Origin: JAKAWQ01 sp035509315 | GTDB taxonomy: Bacteria; Pseudomonadota; Alphaproteobacteria; Acetobacterales; Acetobacteraceae | Reading direction: 5' to 3' | Assembly (NCBI GenBank): GCA_035509315.1 | Contig: DATJLS010000054.1 | Span: 124,001-188,000, forward strand | Length of the DNA stretch: 64,000 bases | Part shown: in pieces, positions 35,487 to 43,585 of the stretch | How the letters are laid out: each line of letters opens with the position of its first letter | Numbering within the stretch: position 1 is the first letter of the stretch | Made by a program: the position numbers and the translations under genes | The notes under the pieces: generated by a model | Database searches by the model: none | What the model was told of the DNA's origin: nothing | What the model saw: only the letters and a program-made list of their open reading frames with translations

Positions 35487-35588
35487 AGAGTGAGACGAGA
35501 TCGCTCGCGCTTGTGCATCCTGCGCTCGGTCATTGTTCTCTCGCGTGGTTCATACCCTTGATGATTCCGTCTTCGACGGTCACGCTCC
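35487..35588 (+). repeat. Dispersed palindromic repeat, copy F
   Basis: 102 bp with TTAGAGTGAGACGAG at the left end, the ATCGCTCGCGCTTG loop, TCTCGCGTGGTTC in the middle and CGGTCACGCTCC at the right end. The minus-strand RsbU-type gene uses a TGA (35580-35582) that is part of this right end. Confidence 0.7.
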
Positions 35589-36800
35589 GGAAAAGGATTC
35601 CCTCGTCAGGCGTCGAAACGCGAGGCTCGTGATATCGTCGGCCTGCGGGGCTTCTCCCGCGAAACTCTGGGCTGCCTCGGTCACTTCCCGGACGACCCTT
35701 TCGAGCGGTGCGGTCGTGAGGGAGTCCAAGGTTGCTTCGAGGCGTTCCTTGCTGAAAAGTGCACTCTCCGGGTTGGTTGCCTCGGTGATTCCGTCGGTAA
35801 ACAGGTAGAGCGCTTCATTCGGCAGAAGCTCGAAGCGCGTGCTTTCATAGTGGCTGCTGGCATTGATGCCCAACGCCATGCCCTGTGGGGTGGCCACCGC
35901 CGTCACTCCGGTTCCGCTCAGTCGATATGGCGGTTCGTGACCGGCATTGCATAGCTCGACCGCTCCGGTTTCGGGTTCCATCATACCGAAGATGAGCGTC
36001 ACGAACATCATCATCTCGTTGTCGTCGCAAAGCTCGCGATTGACGCGGGCAACGATTTCCGCTGCATGATCGAGATGATCGGAGCGTCGCAGGAATCCAG
36101 TAACGACACGCAGCAGATTCTTTGTGCGTGCCATGAGCATTGCCGCCGGAACGCCCTTACCGCAGACGTCGGCGATTGCAAAGGCAAAGCGACCGTCCTC
36201 TGTCAGAAAGAAATCATAAAGATCACCACCAACTTCGCGTGCCGGCTCCATCATTGCGAAGATCTCGATTGGCCGGTCCGTGCTCGGTTTCGGGAATATC
36301 GCGGGCACCATGCTCATCTGCAGCCGGCGAGCAGCAACGAGTTCTTCCTCCATCCGGGCCATATGGGCACGCAAAACATCGCGCAGGAACTTCTGTTCGA
36401 GGCTGGCGCTGACTCTGGCGCGCAAAAGAGTGGCATTGAAGGGCTTTGGCAGATAATCGACGGCGCCGAGTTGAATGCAGCGCACGACACTGTCCATCTC
36501 GCCAAGTGCCGAAATCACGATAACCGGCAATTCGTGCAGGCGATTTTCGGTTTTTAGCTGCTCAAGCACCTGGTAACCGTCGCATTTCGGCATCATAACG
36601 TCGAGCAGGACAAGATCGAAAGGCTGGGCGCGAAGTTGCGTGAGGGCTTCTTCGCCATCCACTGCAACGGCAATATCGCGATATCCCTCACGATGCAGGC
36701 GTCGGATCAGGAGATCACGATTCTCTTCGAGGTCGTCGACCACCAGAATTCGGGCGAACTGCAGCGCCGTTTTCCCATTCATTGTCCTGGACACAATCAT
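35580..36800 (-). CDS. RsbU-type PP2C phosphatase with N-terminal receiver domain
   Basis: A 406-residue protein. A receiver domain (residues 15-135) has phosphoacceptor Asp in LVLLDVMMPKCDG, Thr/Ser in VIVISALG and Lys in LPKPFN. A short coiled linker (EEELVAARRLQMSMVP) leads to a SpoIIE/PP2C domain with VGGDLYDFF near 190, IADVCGKGVPAAMLMA near 212 and EAPQADDITSLAF near the end. These are the metal-binding Asp motifs. It should dephosphorylate STAS antagonists when its receiver is phosphorylated, linking the hybrid kinase to the partner switch. Its stop codon lies inside repeat copy F. Confidence 0.9.
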   Translation of the reverse strand: MIVSRTMNGKTALQFARILVVDDLEENRDLLIRRLHREGYRDIAVAVDGEEALTQLRAQPFDLVLLDVMMPKCDGYQVLEQLKTENRLHELPVIVISALGEMDSVVRCIQLGAVDYLPKPFNATLLRARVSASLEQKFLRDVLRAHMARMEEELVAARRLQMSMVPAIFPKPSTDRPIEIFAMMEPAREVGGDLYDFFLTEDGRFAFAIADVCGKGVPAAMLMARTKNLLRVVTGFLRRSDHLDHAAEIVARVNRELCDDNEMMMFVTLIFGMMEPETGAVELCNAGHEPPYRLSGTGVTAVATPQGMALGINASSHYESTRFELLPNEALYLFTDGITEATNPESALFSKERLEATLDSLTTAPLERVVREVTEAAQSFAGEAPQADDITSLAFRRLTRESFSGA

Positions 36801-36960
36801 CCCCTGCCGCCCGGAATCTATTCAATCATAACGCGACAAAGCAGGGAAACACAGACCCGCCCCGGGGGTCTGAACGCGTTCCAGAATTTCACATCGTCCA
36901 AGCTGATGAGGGCACGAAATTGAGGATCAATTGAAGGCGCGCGGCGATCCCCTGAAACAA

Positions 36961-37020
36961 TGAAATCGATCGGGAAAACAAAGAGAGAGCGTGATGACCC
37001 GAAATCATCACGGTTTCGTG
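36961..37020 (+). repeat. 60-bp direct repeat, left copy (flanks accessory segment)
   Basis: Matches 41101-41160 in the same orientation without gaps, with about ten differences. It contains a small palindrome, AGAGCGTGATGA facing TCATCACG, that shares its arm with the dispersed repeats A-G, so it is probably a related short variant. The stretch 36801-37225 holds no gene. Confidence 0.75.
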
Positions 37021-37290
37021 AGATGGAATTCGCAGCGGCCTTAAGAACAAAGATTTCTAGGACTGCGATAAGATTTGTGCGATTTCTGGACTTGGGGTTG
37101 AATTTTGGATGCGCTCGCTCGTTATGGTTGCGCGTGACGTCCGGCTGATCGAATGCAACAGCTGCCTGCCTGCTCCCGGGATTCGGGATTCCTGAAACGT
37201 TTACAAACCGTGATATGTTTCTTCTGAGGGGATTATCCCTTTGACGCAGGTAAGGTAAGGAGATAGATTTCTGGGCATAGGAGCGGTCCC

Positions 37291-38184
37291 ATGCCCAACC
37301 CGAGCAAAGTCCAGCCTTTTTCGGTCCGCCAGTTCTTCCAGCGGTTCCCGGACGACGCGACATGCCTCCGGCATGTCATGGAGGTTCGGTATGGGCTTCG
37401 GCATCAATGCGCCAAATGTAGGAAAGACTCGACGTTCCACCGCCTCGCAGACCGACCAGCCTATTCCTGTGCCCACTGCGGCCACCACGTTTACCCCTGC
37501 GCTGGCACGATCTTTCAGGATAGCCGAACGCCGCTCCAGGTTTGGTTCTATGCCATTTATCTCTTCATCGCGACGCGGAACGGCGTGAGCGGGAAGGAAC
37601 TCCAGCGCGTCCTTGGCGTGACCTATAAGACCGCATGGCGGATGGGCCAGCAGATCCGCCTTCTCATGGACAAGGCGGACGGTGAGATGCTTCTGTGCGG
37701 GCACGTCGAGCTTGATGAAGCCTATGTCGGCGGCCGGCGCCGGGGCAGCAAGCCGGGCCGTGGGGCGGCTGGCAAGACAATCGCCATGGGCATGAAGGAA
37801 CGCGACGGCAGGATGGATACGGCCGTAATTCCGAATGTGAAACGGGAAACGCTTCGCGGGGTTGTGATTGAGAGCGTCCAGGCGGGCTCGATTGTCTCGA
37901 CTGATGAGCTGATCGGCTACGCCTTACTGCCGGGCGATGGCTACCGGCATGGGACCGTCCGGCACGGCTACGGCGAGTTCGCCAAGCGAGACGAAATGCT
38001 TGGAGTCGTTCACCATACCAACAATCTTGAGAACTTCTGGCGGCTCTTCAAGAACGCAGTGAAGAGCACGCACATTCACGTGTCCGCGAAGTATATGGAC
38101 CGCTATCTCAACGAGTTCGCTTTCCGGTCGAACCATCGGCACGTCGGGAACGCGATGTTCGATCTGTTGATTGGGGCTGTTTGA
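37291..38184 (+). CDS. IS1595-family (ISXO2-like) DDE transposase
   Basis: 297 residues. An N-terminal zinc-ribbon has CAKC near residue 41 and CAHCGHHVYPCAGT near residue 60, followed by a helical DNA-binding part (KTAWRMGQQIRLLMD). The catalytic domain starts at VELDEAYVGGRR, whose first Asp is near residue 138. It continues with STDELIGY and HHTNNLENFWRLFK, where the family usually carries its third acidic or Asn residue. The frame is intact and starts ATG 39 bases inside the left terminal repeat, so the gene looks functional. Confidence 0.92.
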   Translation: MPNPSKVQPFSVRQFFQRFPDDATCLRHVMEVRYGLRHQCAKCRKDSTFHRLADRPAYSCAHCGHHVYPCAGTIFQDSRTPLQVWFYAIYLFIATRNGVSGKELQRVLGVTYKTAWRMGQQIRLLMDKADGEMLLCGHVELDEAYVGGRRRGSKPGRGAAGKTIAMGMKERDGRMDTAVIPNVKRETLRGVVIESVQAGSIVSTDELIGYALLPGDGYRHGTVRHGYGEFAKRDEMLGVVHHTNNLENFWRLFKNAVKSTHIHVSAKYMDRYLNEFAFRSNHRHVGNAMFDLLIGAV

Positions 38185-38317
38185 TCGCTTCGGCGATTAT
38201 CCGGTCAAAACATTGCTGATTAGGAAGCTCAGGTCTACACTCTTCTTCTTGGGTGATGAACTCATTTAACCGATCTTGCTTTATGGCGTCGGTCAAACCT
38301 AATTGCCTAGTAGGCAT
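38108..38317 (-). CDS. Small helical protein, fourth passenger gene
   Basis: A 69-residue frame with a helical, charged core (LTDAIKQDRLNEFITQEEE, then FDRIIAEAIKQP), similar in style to short accessory proteins near transposases. Its ATG at 38317 overlaps the end of the DUF2283-like gene by 11 bases, continuing the overlap pattern of the cassette. The last 25 residues run antisense into the transposase gene and look low-complexity. No function is recognised. Confidence 0.4.
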   Translation of the reverse strand: MPTRQLGLTDAIKQDRLNEFITQEEECRPELPNQQCFDRIIAEAIKQPQSTDRTSRSRRADGSTGKRTR

Positions 38318-38609
38318 TGGGTGACTCAGTGGCGGCAGACATAATGGCAAGAGCATCGTCTCTATTACCGCCAAGATGGTTTACGACTATTTGAGCAAGC
38401 TCGGACAAATCGCCGCCCCACCCATTCTTATGATAGCCAATGATCGTCACGCCTGATGCCGCTCCATTATCGAACGCATATCGAAGAAGAACGCCACGAT
38501 CATGGCGCTCACTCTCACTGGCGCGTGGGTTACCCCGACTTACATAAAGGACGTCGCCCCTTGAATCATAGTCCGCCTGGAACTCGCCTTGGCGAATCAA
38601 GATTGCCAT
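38307..38609 (-). CDS. DUF2283-like small protein, possible antitoxin
   Basis: The 100-residue protein opens with QADYDSRGDVLYVSRG, the hallmark of the DUF2283 fold, and continues with GVTIIGYHKNGWG. DUF2283 proteins are small beta-rich proteins often encoded beside toxin-like genes. Here the start overlaps the end of the nuclease-like gene by 13 bases, consistent with coupled production of an antitoxin. The antitoxin role is inferred. Confidence 0.6.
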   Translation of the reverse strand: MAILIRQGEFQADYDSRGDVLYVSRGNPRASESERHDRGVLLRYAFDNGAASGVTIIGYHKNGWGGDLSELAQIVVNHLGGNRDDALAIMSAATESPNAY

Positions 38610-38941
38610 ACTACGGTTCCTATCACTGCGGTTTTGTACGCGCTGTCATAGTAGGCTGTCACAAGGAACCTCTCAGCGGGGTCAACGCAGACAACTAGAG
38701 GGGTTCTTCCGCTCTGACTTCTCACGTCCTCATTTACGAAAAGATAATATCCGGAACTATCGGGCGAATTTATGACAATGGTTGGCGTAGATACAACGCC
38801 CCCAACTATCTGTTCTTGCCCCGACATTTCGACATGCCGGGAAATAATGTGATCCTCCCATTGGTCGCGATAAAGGGTAACATCCGGCAACCCTGGAACG
38901 GGTGTCGGGAAAGTCAACCAAGGGTATTGGCGATTGGTCAC
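38597..38941 (-). CDS. Nuclease-like toxin candidate (barnase/EndoU/ColE5-RelE-like)
   Basis: 114 residues with DVTLYRDQWEDHIISRHVEM near residue 20, STPTIVINSPDSS near 51 and LVVCVDPAERFLVTAYYDS near 82. The order of a basic-acidic His motif (HIISRH), a P-x-x-I strand and a final VTAY strand resembles small phage and conjugative-element nucleases of the barnase/EndoU/ColE5-RelE-like group (PBECR). The GTG at 38941 overlaps the upstream TGA in a GTGA arrangement. A longer open frame upstream is antisense noise inside the previous gene. Toxicity and target are inferred. Confidence 0.5.
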   Translation of the reverse strand: MTNRQYPWLTFPTPVPGLPDVTLYRDQWEDHIISRHVEMSGQEQIVGGVVSTPTIVINSPDSSGYYLFVNEDVRSQSGRTPLVVCVDPAERFLVTAYYDSAYKTAVIGTVVWQS

Positions 38942-39288
38942 GCCTGAGTCGGCGGTTTGAGAGACCTTATTTGCGGTTTTGGTGCTGCGGGAATTTCGCC
39001 GAATTGCTTTTTGTACTGTTCTAGCGCATCCCCAATCGCGTTCATAATCATAAGCGCAGTTTGCGGGCTCATGGAAAGAATTTGTATCCAAGAGATCGCT
39101 TGCACGGGGAGCGTTTGGCCGGAAGCTTGCTGTTGAGGAACAGCCGTAGATACTCCCAATGTCAGTAAAAATTCTCCGTAAGACATGCCGAGACTGAAAT
39201 GGGCTATTGGAATACTCGGAAGTTGGGGTCCGCTGTCTTTCAAGGGGGGATGGACCCTTGAAACCTCTGAGGATGTTTCCTCGCTCAT
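38938..39288 (-). CDS. DUF3467-like protein, first passenger gene
   Basis: 116 residues. The segment ISWIQILSMSPQTALMIMNAIGDALEQYKKQFGEIP resembles DUF3467 proteins, in which a strand with MSPQxAK precedes a helix ending in FGEI. The N-terminal part is Pro/Ser rich. ATG at 39288 is chosen, with AAGGCGG before it; a GTG ten codons earlier is possible. It is the promoter-proximal gene of the four-gene minus-strand cassette. Function unknown. Confidence 0.55.
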   Translation of the reverse strand: MSEETSSEVSRVHPPLKDSGPQLPSIPIAHFSLGMSYGEFLLTLGVSTAVPQQQASGQTLPVQAISWIQILSMSPQTALMIMNAIGDALEQYKKQFGEIPAAPKPQIRSLKPPTQA

Positions 39289-39775
39289 GGCCGCCTTTTC
39301 CGTTCGTTGCCCCGCCACCTAAGTTAGGCTCAGGCGAGAGCCGACCATAGAACGGCATTCTATGCAATTTCACGGTTTCGTGACTCTGCATCGCCGGAAA
39401 CCAATCCGGGAGATGAATCCGCGTCCCCTAAAATGGGAGATCCAATCCATTTGTGACAATTATACAACACTTGCGTCAAAGGGATAATCCCCTCTTCTGA
39501 TCGTTTCTGTCCACTTGTCGCAACATGTTTCTGGACTGGCAGAAACGGATTGCTCCTCGGCTGTTAACGTTACAGAGAAAAATTGATCTACAGCACCTAT
39601 CCATCGGCCAACGGCGCTGGAGGAAATCACAAGAGAGGAAAGTCGAGGATGAACGTAAAAAGAGAGGCTTTGGCCGTTGCAGCTGTCCCAGCGGCATTTG
39701 CTGCGCATGGCTTGCCTCTGCGGGTCATCACGGCAATGGGCCCAACGTGCAGGCGGGGGGAAGTTTTTTGGGCTG

Positions 39776-39953
39776 AGAGACTGTTTGAGAATGCGCTGTG
39801 ATGAGTCGGTTCGTTCCAAGTTGGGGGCGCCGCAGGCGCCGGCCGGCGCGGCTTTCGAGAACCGGAGCGGAGCGGCCTTTGAGGGCCGTGAGCACCGGAA
39901 GCGCAGAAAGACGCGTCGGACGACCACCACAGTCGCATTCTCAAACAGTCTCT
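39776..39953. mobile_element. MITE-like element with 20-bp inverted ends
   Basis: The ends are perfect inverted repeats: AGAGACTGTTTGAGAATGCG at 39776-39795 faces its complement at 39934-39953. The pairing continues imperfectly inward. If the element is taken as 39777-39952 (176 bp), TGA flanks it on both sides (39774-39776 and 39953-39955), a 3-bp target duplication of TNA type like that of some IS5-family elements. It carries no gene. Mobilisation by an IS5-family transposase elsewhere in the genome is inferred. Confidence 0.75.
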
Positions 39954-41100
39954 GAGTGGCCACCCCGCATCGAGCGATGGATTGAAGACCACGCTTTAGA
40001 CCGGCGGCAGGGGCAGCGTCCTGGCCGTGGCGACGATCGATGATGGGGAGGTGCAGTCCCATGTCATCGTCAACGGTGTTCCACAGCGCCGAGCTTCTGG
40101 AAACTCGGATTTTTCTTGAAGAAAGCACCCTCTCGAGGAGGAACAGGAAGCAAACCAGGAAACGGGGGTACCGGGCGCCCGGAGGCTTTGACCGGATCCG
40201 TTCTAAACTTGATCGGGGTAGCCGAGGGCTCTGTCGGCGGCGGGTACAGCAGGACCGAGCGCGGGTGATATAGGCTTCGAGCTGGAGCTCGCAGATTGTC
40301 CTTGCCTTTCCGAGCGCAGTGATCGGCGCAGTGTCGCCCCAGTCGATGCGCAGATAAGCGACCGGAAAGGAAAATTGCGCAGGATGAGCATACCGGCGAA
40401 ATGCACCGGTCTTTCCTCACCGCCTGTGGGCGAGGGCCGCCATCAAACGATCGCCGAGAGCCCTCCCCCTGAGGGGAGGAAGCGCCTCCGGAATCCGATC
40501 CTAAATCGTAACGTCTGCGGGCAGATTGCCAGTGGCAACTGCGTTGCGGGCGGCACGGCGTGATGGCGGCCAAATGTCCGGGCGCCCAAGGAGAAAGCCG
40601 CTACGGGAAAGATCGATCAAGGCAAGCTGCCGGAACGCGATGTACGATGCGTGGGCATGAATTTCGGCAAGCGCGGCCTTTGCCGTCACGCTTGCTGTCT
40701 TGAGCTCGTGCCCCCCTCTCGAGTCGCGGATCGGCGAAGTTTTTGGCTTGCAGCAGCACCGGCCTCCGGCGCGCGGTAGCGGAAATCGCTGGGATAGATG
40801 AGCGGATCGTGGCGAGATGCGCGAAAGACGACAACTGGGCGAAGAGCTGGGAGGTGGGTCGATGGCCGGCACAGTCGGAATTGAGGAGATCTCCAGGCGA
40901 AGGCGAGAGGCTGCCGGCGATCCTCGGCCGCCTGGTCCGTATTCGCGGGACAGAATTTCTCGAGCCGGGGCTTGGTGTCCCCGGCATCGAAGGCTGGATC
41001 AATATGGCTTTCGGTGGCATCGGGCCCTCACGAATACGTTCGCGGGGGCGGTGCGAGGCGATCCACCAAAGCCCAGGCTGGCAAAGCCCAGGCTGGGCCA
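39954..41100. other. Accessory stretch without supported genes
   Basis: About 1.15 kb with several overlapping frames, the longest on the minus strand, none with a recognised domain. It looks like decayed sequence. A 15-16-bp tandem duplication (cccaggctgg repeated) lies at about 41081-41098. The next supported feature is the right 60-bp repeat. Confidence 0.5.
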
Positions 41101-41160
41101 TCAAATTGATTGGGAAAACAAAGCGAGCGTATGATGACCTGAAATCATCACGCTCTCGCG
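41101..41160 (+). repeat. 60-bp direct repeat, right copy
   Basis: Matches 36961-37020 over its full length, same orientation. Together the two copies bracket the IS1595 element, the MITE and the gene-poor stretch. The palindrome in this copy is better preserved (ATCATCACGCTCTCG end). Confidence 0.75.
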
Positions 41161-41318
41161 GGCGGCTGTGGCCGGCTTCAATTTCTTTCTCTCGCCTCCT
41201 ACAGCCGTAACGCTGATTTGACGAAATTGAGCGCTGGGGTGATGAATTGTATCCAGGCGGCTGCCTGCCCTGGCCGGGGGCAGTGGCCCACCCATATGGG
41301 TGACGGATGGAGGGCGCA

Positions 41319-42284
41319 ATGGCCGGACGGCGATTTGCAGTGTTCATCGATGGCGAAGCGGGGACAACGGGGCTTGATCTCCGCCGTCGCCTCAAGGCGC
41401 TGGATGGCATTGCGCTTTTGAGCCTGCCGGAGGCCGAGCGGAAGGATCCGGCGGCACGGCGGCGTTTGATGGCGGAGGCCGACCTCGTCGCCCTCTGCCT
41501 GCCAGATGCCGCAGCGGAGGAATCGGTCGCCCTGGCCGCCTCGCTCGGCGCTGAGGCGCCCAAAATCATCGATGCCAGCACGGCGCACCGCGTCCATCCG
41601 GACTGGGTGTACGGATTCGCCGAATTGGTACCGGGTCAGTTCGAACGGATCGCCGGCGCACGGCTGGTGAGCAACCCAGGCTGCTATCCGACGGGTGCCA
41701 TCGCGCTTATTCGTCCGCTCGTTGATGCCGGATTGCTGTCGGCCGATCATCCGGTGACGGTCAATGCGGTGAGCGGCTATTCGGGCGGCGGGCGGAGCAT
41801 GATTGCCGCACATGAGGCGAGCGGCGGGCCCGCCTTCGAGTTTTACGGCCTTGCGCTCACCCACAAACATGTCCCTGAACTTTTCCGTTATTCCGGGCTC
41901 TCGCGCTGCCCGATCTTCGTGCCCTCCGTCGGGCATTTCCGGCAGGGCATGCTCGTCTCGGTGCCTCTTTATCTCGATCTGCTGCCCGGCCGGCCGCGTG
42001 CGGCGGATCTCGAGGCCACGCTGCGTGCACACTACGCAGGCGCGGCGCTGGTCTCGGTCGCTTCCTTGCCCGCGGACGGGCGGCTTGAGCCGGAGGCGCT
42101 CAACGGGACCGACCGGATGGAGCTTCGTGTTTTCGCCAATGAGGCAGAGCGGCAGGTGGTCCTGGTGGCGCGGCTCGACAATCTGGGCAAGGGCGCGGCC
42201 GGGGCCGCGGTGCAGAACATCGCGCTGATGCTCGGCCTTTCCGGCGCGACCAAGGCCCGCGAGAAGGCCGCGCTCGATGCATGA
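41319..42284 (+). CDS. argC: N-acetyl-gamma-glutamyl-phosphate reductase
   Basis: A 321-residue protein of the shorter, type 2 ArgC group. FIDGEAGTTGLDLRRRL forms the NADP-binding loop, SNPGCYPTGAIAL near residue 125 holds the catalytic Cys, and HKHVPEL near 185 supplies the conserved His region. It reduces N-acetylglutamyl phosphate to the semialdehyde in arginine synthesis. ATG at 41319 is used because GGAG precedes it; an in-frame ATG four codons earlier is possible. It overlaps the gamma-carbonic anhydrase gene by eight bases. Confidence 0.92.
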   Translation: MAGRRFAVFIDGEAGTTGLDLRRRLKALDGIALLSLPEAERKDPAARRRLMAEADLVALCLPDAAAEESVALAASLGAEAPKIIDASTAHRVHPDWVYGFAELVPGQFERIAGARLVSNPGCYPTGAIALIRPLVDAGLLSADHPVTVNAVSGYSGGGRSMIAAHEASGGPAFEFYGLALTHKHVPELFRYSGLSRCPIFVPSVGHFRQGMLVSVPLYLDLLPGRPRAADLEATLRAHYAGAALVSVASLPADGRLEPEALNGTDRMELRVFANEAERQVVLVARLDNLGKGAAGAAVQNIALMLGLSGATKAREKAALDA

Positions 42285-42837
42285 AAGGCTGCAGCCGCCA
42301 TCTTCATCGATCGGACCTCTCTTCACCTTTGAAGGAAAGGCGCCGAAAATCGCGCCGGATGCTTTCGTCGCGCCCACGGCGGCGGTGATCGGCGATGTCG
42401 CGATCGGAGAACGCTCCAGCGTTTGGTTTCACTGTGTGGTACGCGGCGATACGCATTTCATTCGTATCGGCGCGCGCACCAACATCCAGGATGGAACGAT
42501 CGTGCATATAGCGACCGGGCGGTTTCCCTGCCTGATCGGTGATGACGTGACGATCGGGCATGCCGCGATCGTTCACGCCTGTACGCTTGAGAACCGGGCT
42601 TTCGTAGGGATGGGCGCCACGGTGCTGGACGGCGCGGTGATCGAGGAAGGGGGCCTTCTCGGCGCCGGAGGATTGCTGCCGCCGGGCAAACGGATCGGCC
42701 GCAGCGAGCTTTGGATGGGTCAGCCCGCGCGTCTGGTGCGGATCATGAGCCAGGAGGAACGAGGGGCGTTTGACGCCAATGCGGCTCACTACGCGGAACT
42801 TGCCGCGCGTTTCCGCGCCGGGCTCGATGCCGTGTGA
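42277..42837 (+). CDS. Gamma-carbonic anhydrase family protein
   Basis: A 186-residue left-handed beta-helix of hexapeptide repeats. The three zinc-binding histidines are visible in TIVHIATG and DVTIGHAAIVHACTL at about residues 72-96, in the spacing of the gamma-class (Cam/YrdA) proteins. The trimer interfaces bind the metal. Activity varies in this family, so carbonic anhydrase activity is likely but not certain. It overlaps argC, so the two are translated together. Confidence 0.88.
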   Translation: MHERLQPPSSSIGPLFTFEGKAPKIAPDAFVAPTAAVIGDVAIGERSSVWFHCVVRGDTHFIRIGARTNIQDGTIVHIATGRFPCLIGDDVTIGHAAIVHACTLENRAFVGMGATVLDGAVIEEGGLLGAGGLLPPGKRIGRSELWMGQPARLVRIMSQEERGAFDANAAHYAELAARFRAGLDAV

Positions 42838-42873
42838 CAAGCTGCGACCGATAAAGGACCCGGAAGGGAGGCG

Positions 42874-43434
42874 ATGATGAGGCGTGGCATTCTCTTGCTG
42901 ATGGCGGCGCTCATGCTGGCCGGCTGCGCCTATGTCACCCCGCCGCCCTCGACCGCCCGGCTTCCACCGGGTGCATTTGGCGGCAATGACGACAATGACA
43001 TCATGGCAATCAATCTCGCCGTCTGGGCCTTCTCCAACCCGGCCCATACTCGCAACAACCCGGTCGACGCGGTCCGTGCCGTGCTGGCGATCGAGTATCT
43101 GGGCGGTCAGCTCTGGAGCCCACGTTGGAGCTTCATGTCCCAGCTCACCAAGCTTCAGATGGTTCAGGCGCGTGAAGAGGTCCGCGCGACACTTGGCATC
43201 GCGCAGGATGCTCCGTCCCAGGTGGTAGCGAATGCGCTCTTTGCGCTCTCCTTGAATCCTATCCCCCCCGTCGCCGCGCAGGTGCTGCGGGGGCCAGCCT
43301 TCACCCTGCCGCCCGACGTGACTCTGGCGCGGATCGAAAACCTGCCCTACCTGCCAATGGTCAATGTGGCGAGCCAGCATGCCGGCCAGCAGGAATATCC
43401 TGGCAACGGGCCATCATGCACGGTTTGCGGCTGA
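42874..43434 (+). CDS. Lipoprotein of unknown function
   Basis: 186 residues. The signal peptide MMRRGILLLMAALMLAGCAY has a clear lipobox (LAGC), so it is lipid-anchored in the envelope. The rest has no recognised domain; it includes NPVDAVRAVLAIEYLGGQLWS and ends with PSCTVCG, a CxxC tail. GGGAGG lies before the start. Same strand as argC and the carbonic anhydrase gene, 36 bases after them. The downstream F0 genes converge. Confidence 0.7.
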   Translation: MMRRGILLLMAALMLAGCAYVTPPPSTARLPPGAFGGNDDNDIMAINLAVWAFSNPAHTRNNPVDAVRAVLAIEYLGGQLWSPRWSFMSQLTKLQMVQAREEVRATLGIAQDAPSQVVANALFALSLNPIPPVAAQVLRGPAFTLPPDVTLARIENLPYLPMVNVASQHAGQQEYPGNGPSCTVCG

Positions 43435-43585
43435 GCGAACGCGGGGACGATACGTATCGGCCCAAGAGGAAACCGCCCGTGTCGTCGCCCGCCATGCGAG
43501 GGTTCCAAGCACTGAGGCCTTGATAGGCTTCACGTCGTGCGAGCGGATTGGGGCCGAAAGACGGATTGTCCTTCTCGGCTATTGT

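Larger units (their letters stand above)
37226..39494 (+). mobile_element. IS1595-family element with four passenger genes
   Basis: 2269 bp bounded by a 26-bp inverted repeat with one mismatch, at 37226-37251 and 39469-39494. The left end begins GAGGGGATTATCCC. The transposase gene is next to the left end on the plus strand. Four small minus-strand genes occupy the rest, each overlapping its neighbour. TTCT lies directly outside both ends (37222-37225 and 39495-39498). The 8-bp target duplication usual for this family is not intact. Both ends and the transposase frame look complete, so the element may still be active. Confidence 0.85.

Noticed and set aside
36818..37363. A 181-codon minus-strand frame across the IS1595 left end
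   Set aside because: It runs through the terminal repeat and antisense to the transposase, so it is not a real gene.
38942..39391. N-terminal extension of the nuclease-like passenger gene
   Set aside because: The extension is antisense-like noise over the DUF3467-like gene in another frame; the GTG at 38941 that overlaps the upstream stop is the better start.
39583..39801. A frame with AAHGLPLRVITAMGPT that recalls IS5-type transposases
   Set aside because: Only about fifteen residues are suggestive and no catalytic residue is present; it may be a remnant, but I cannot support it.
43435..43585. Possible tRNA in the gap before atpF
   Set aside because: A gagggttcc stretch recalls a T-arm, but no acceptor stem or anticodon arm could be formed.
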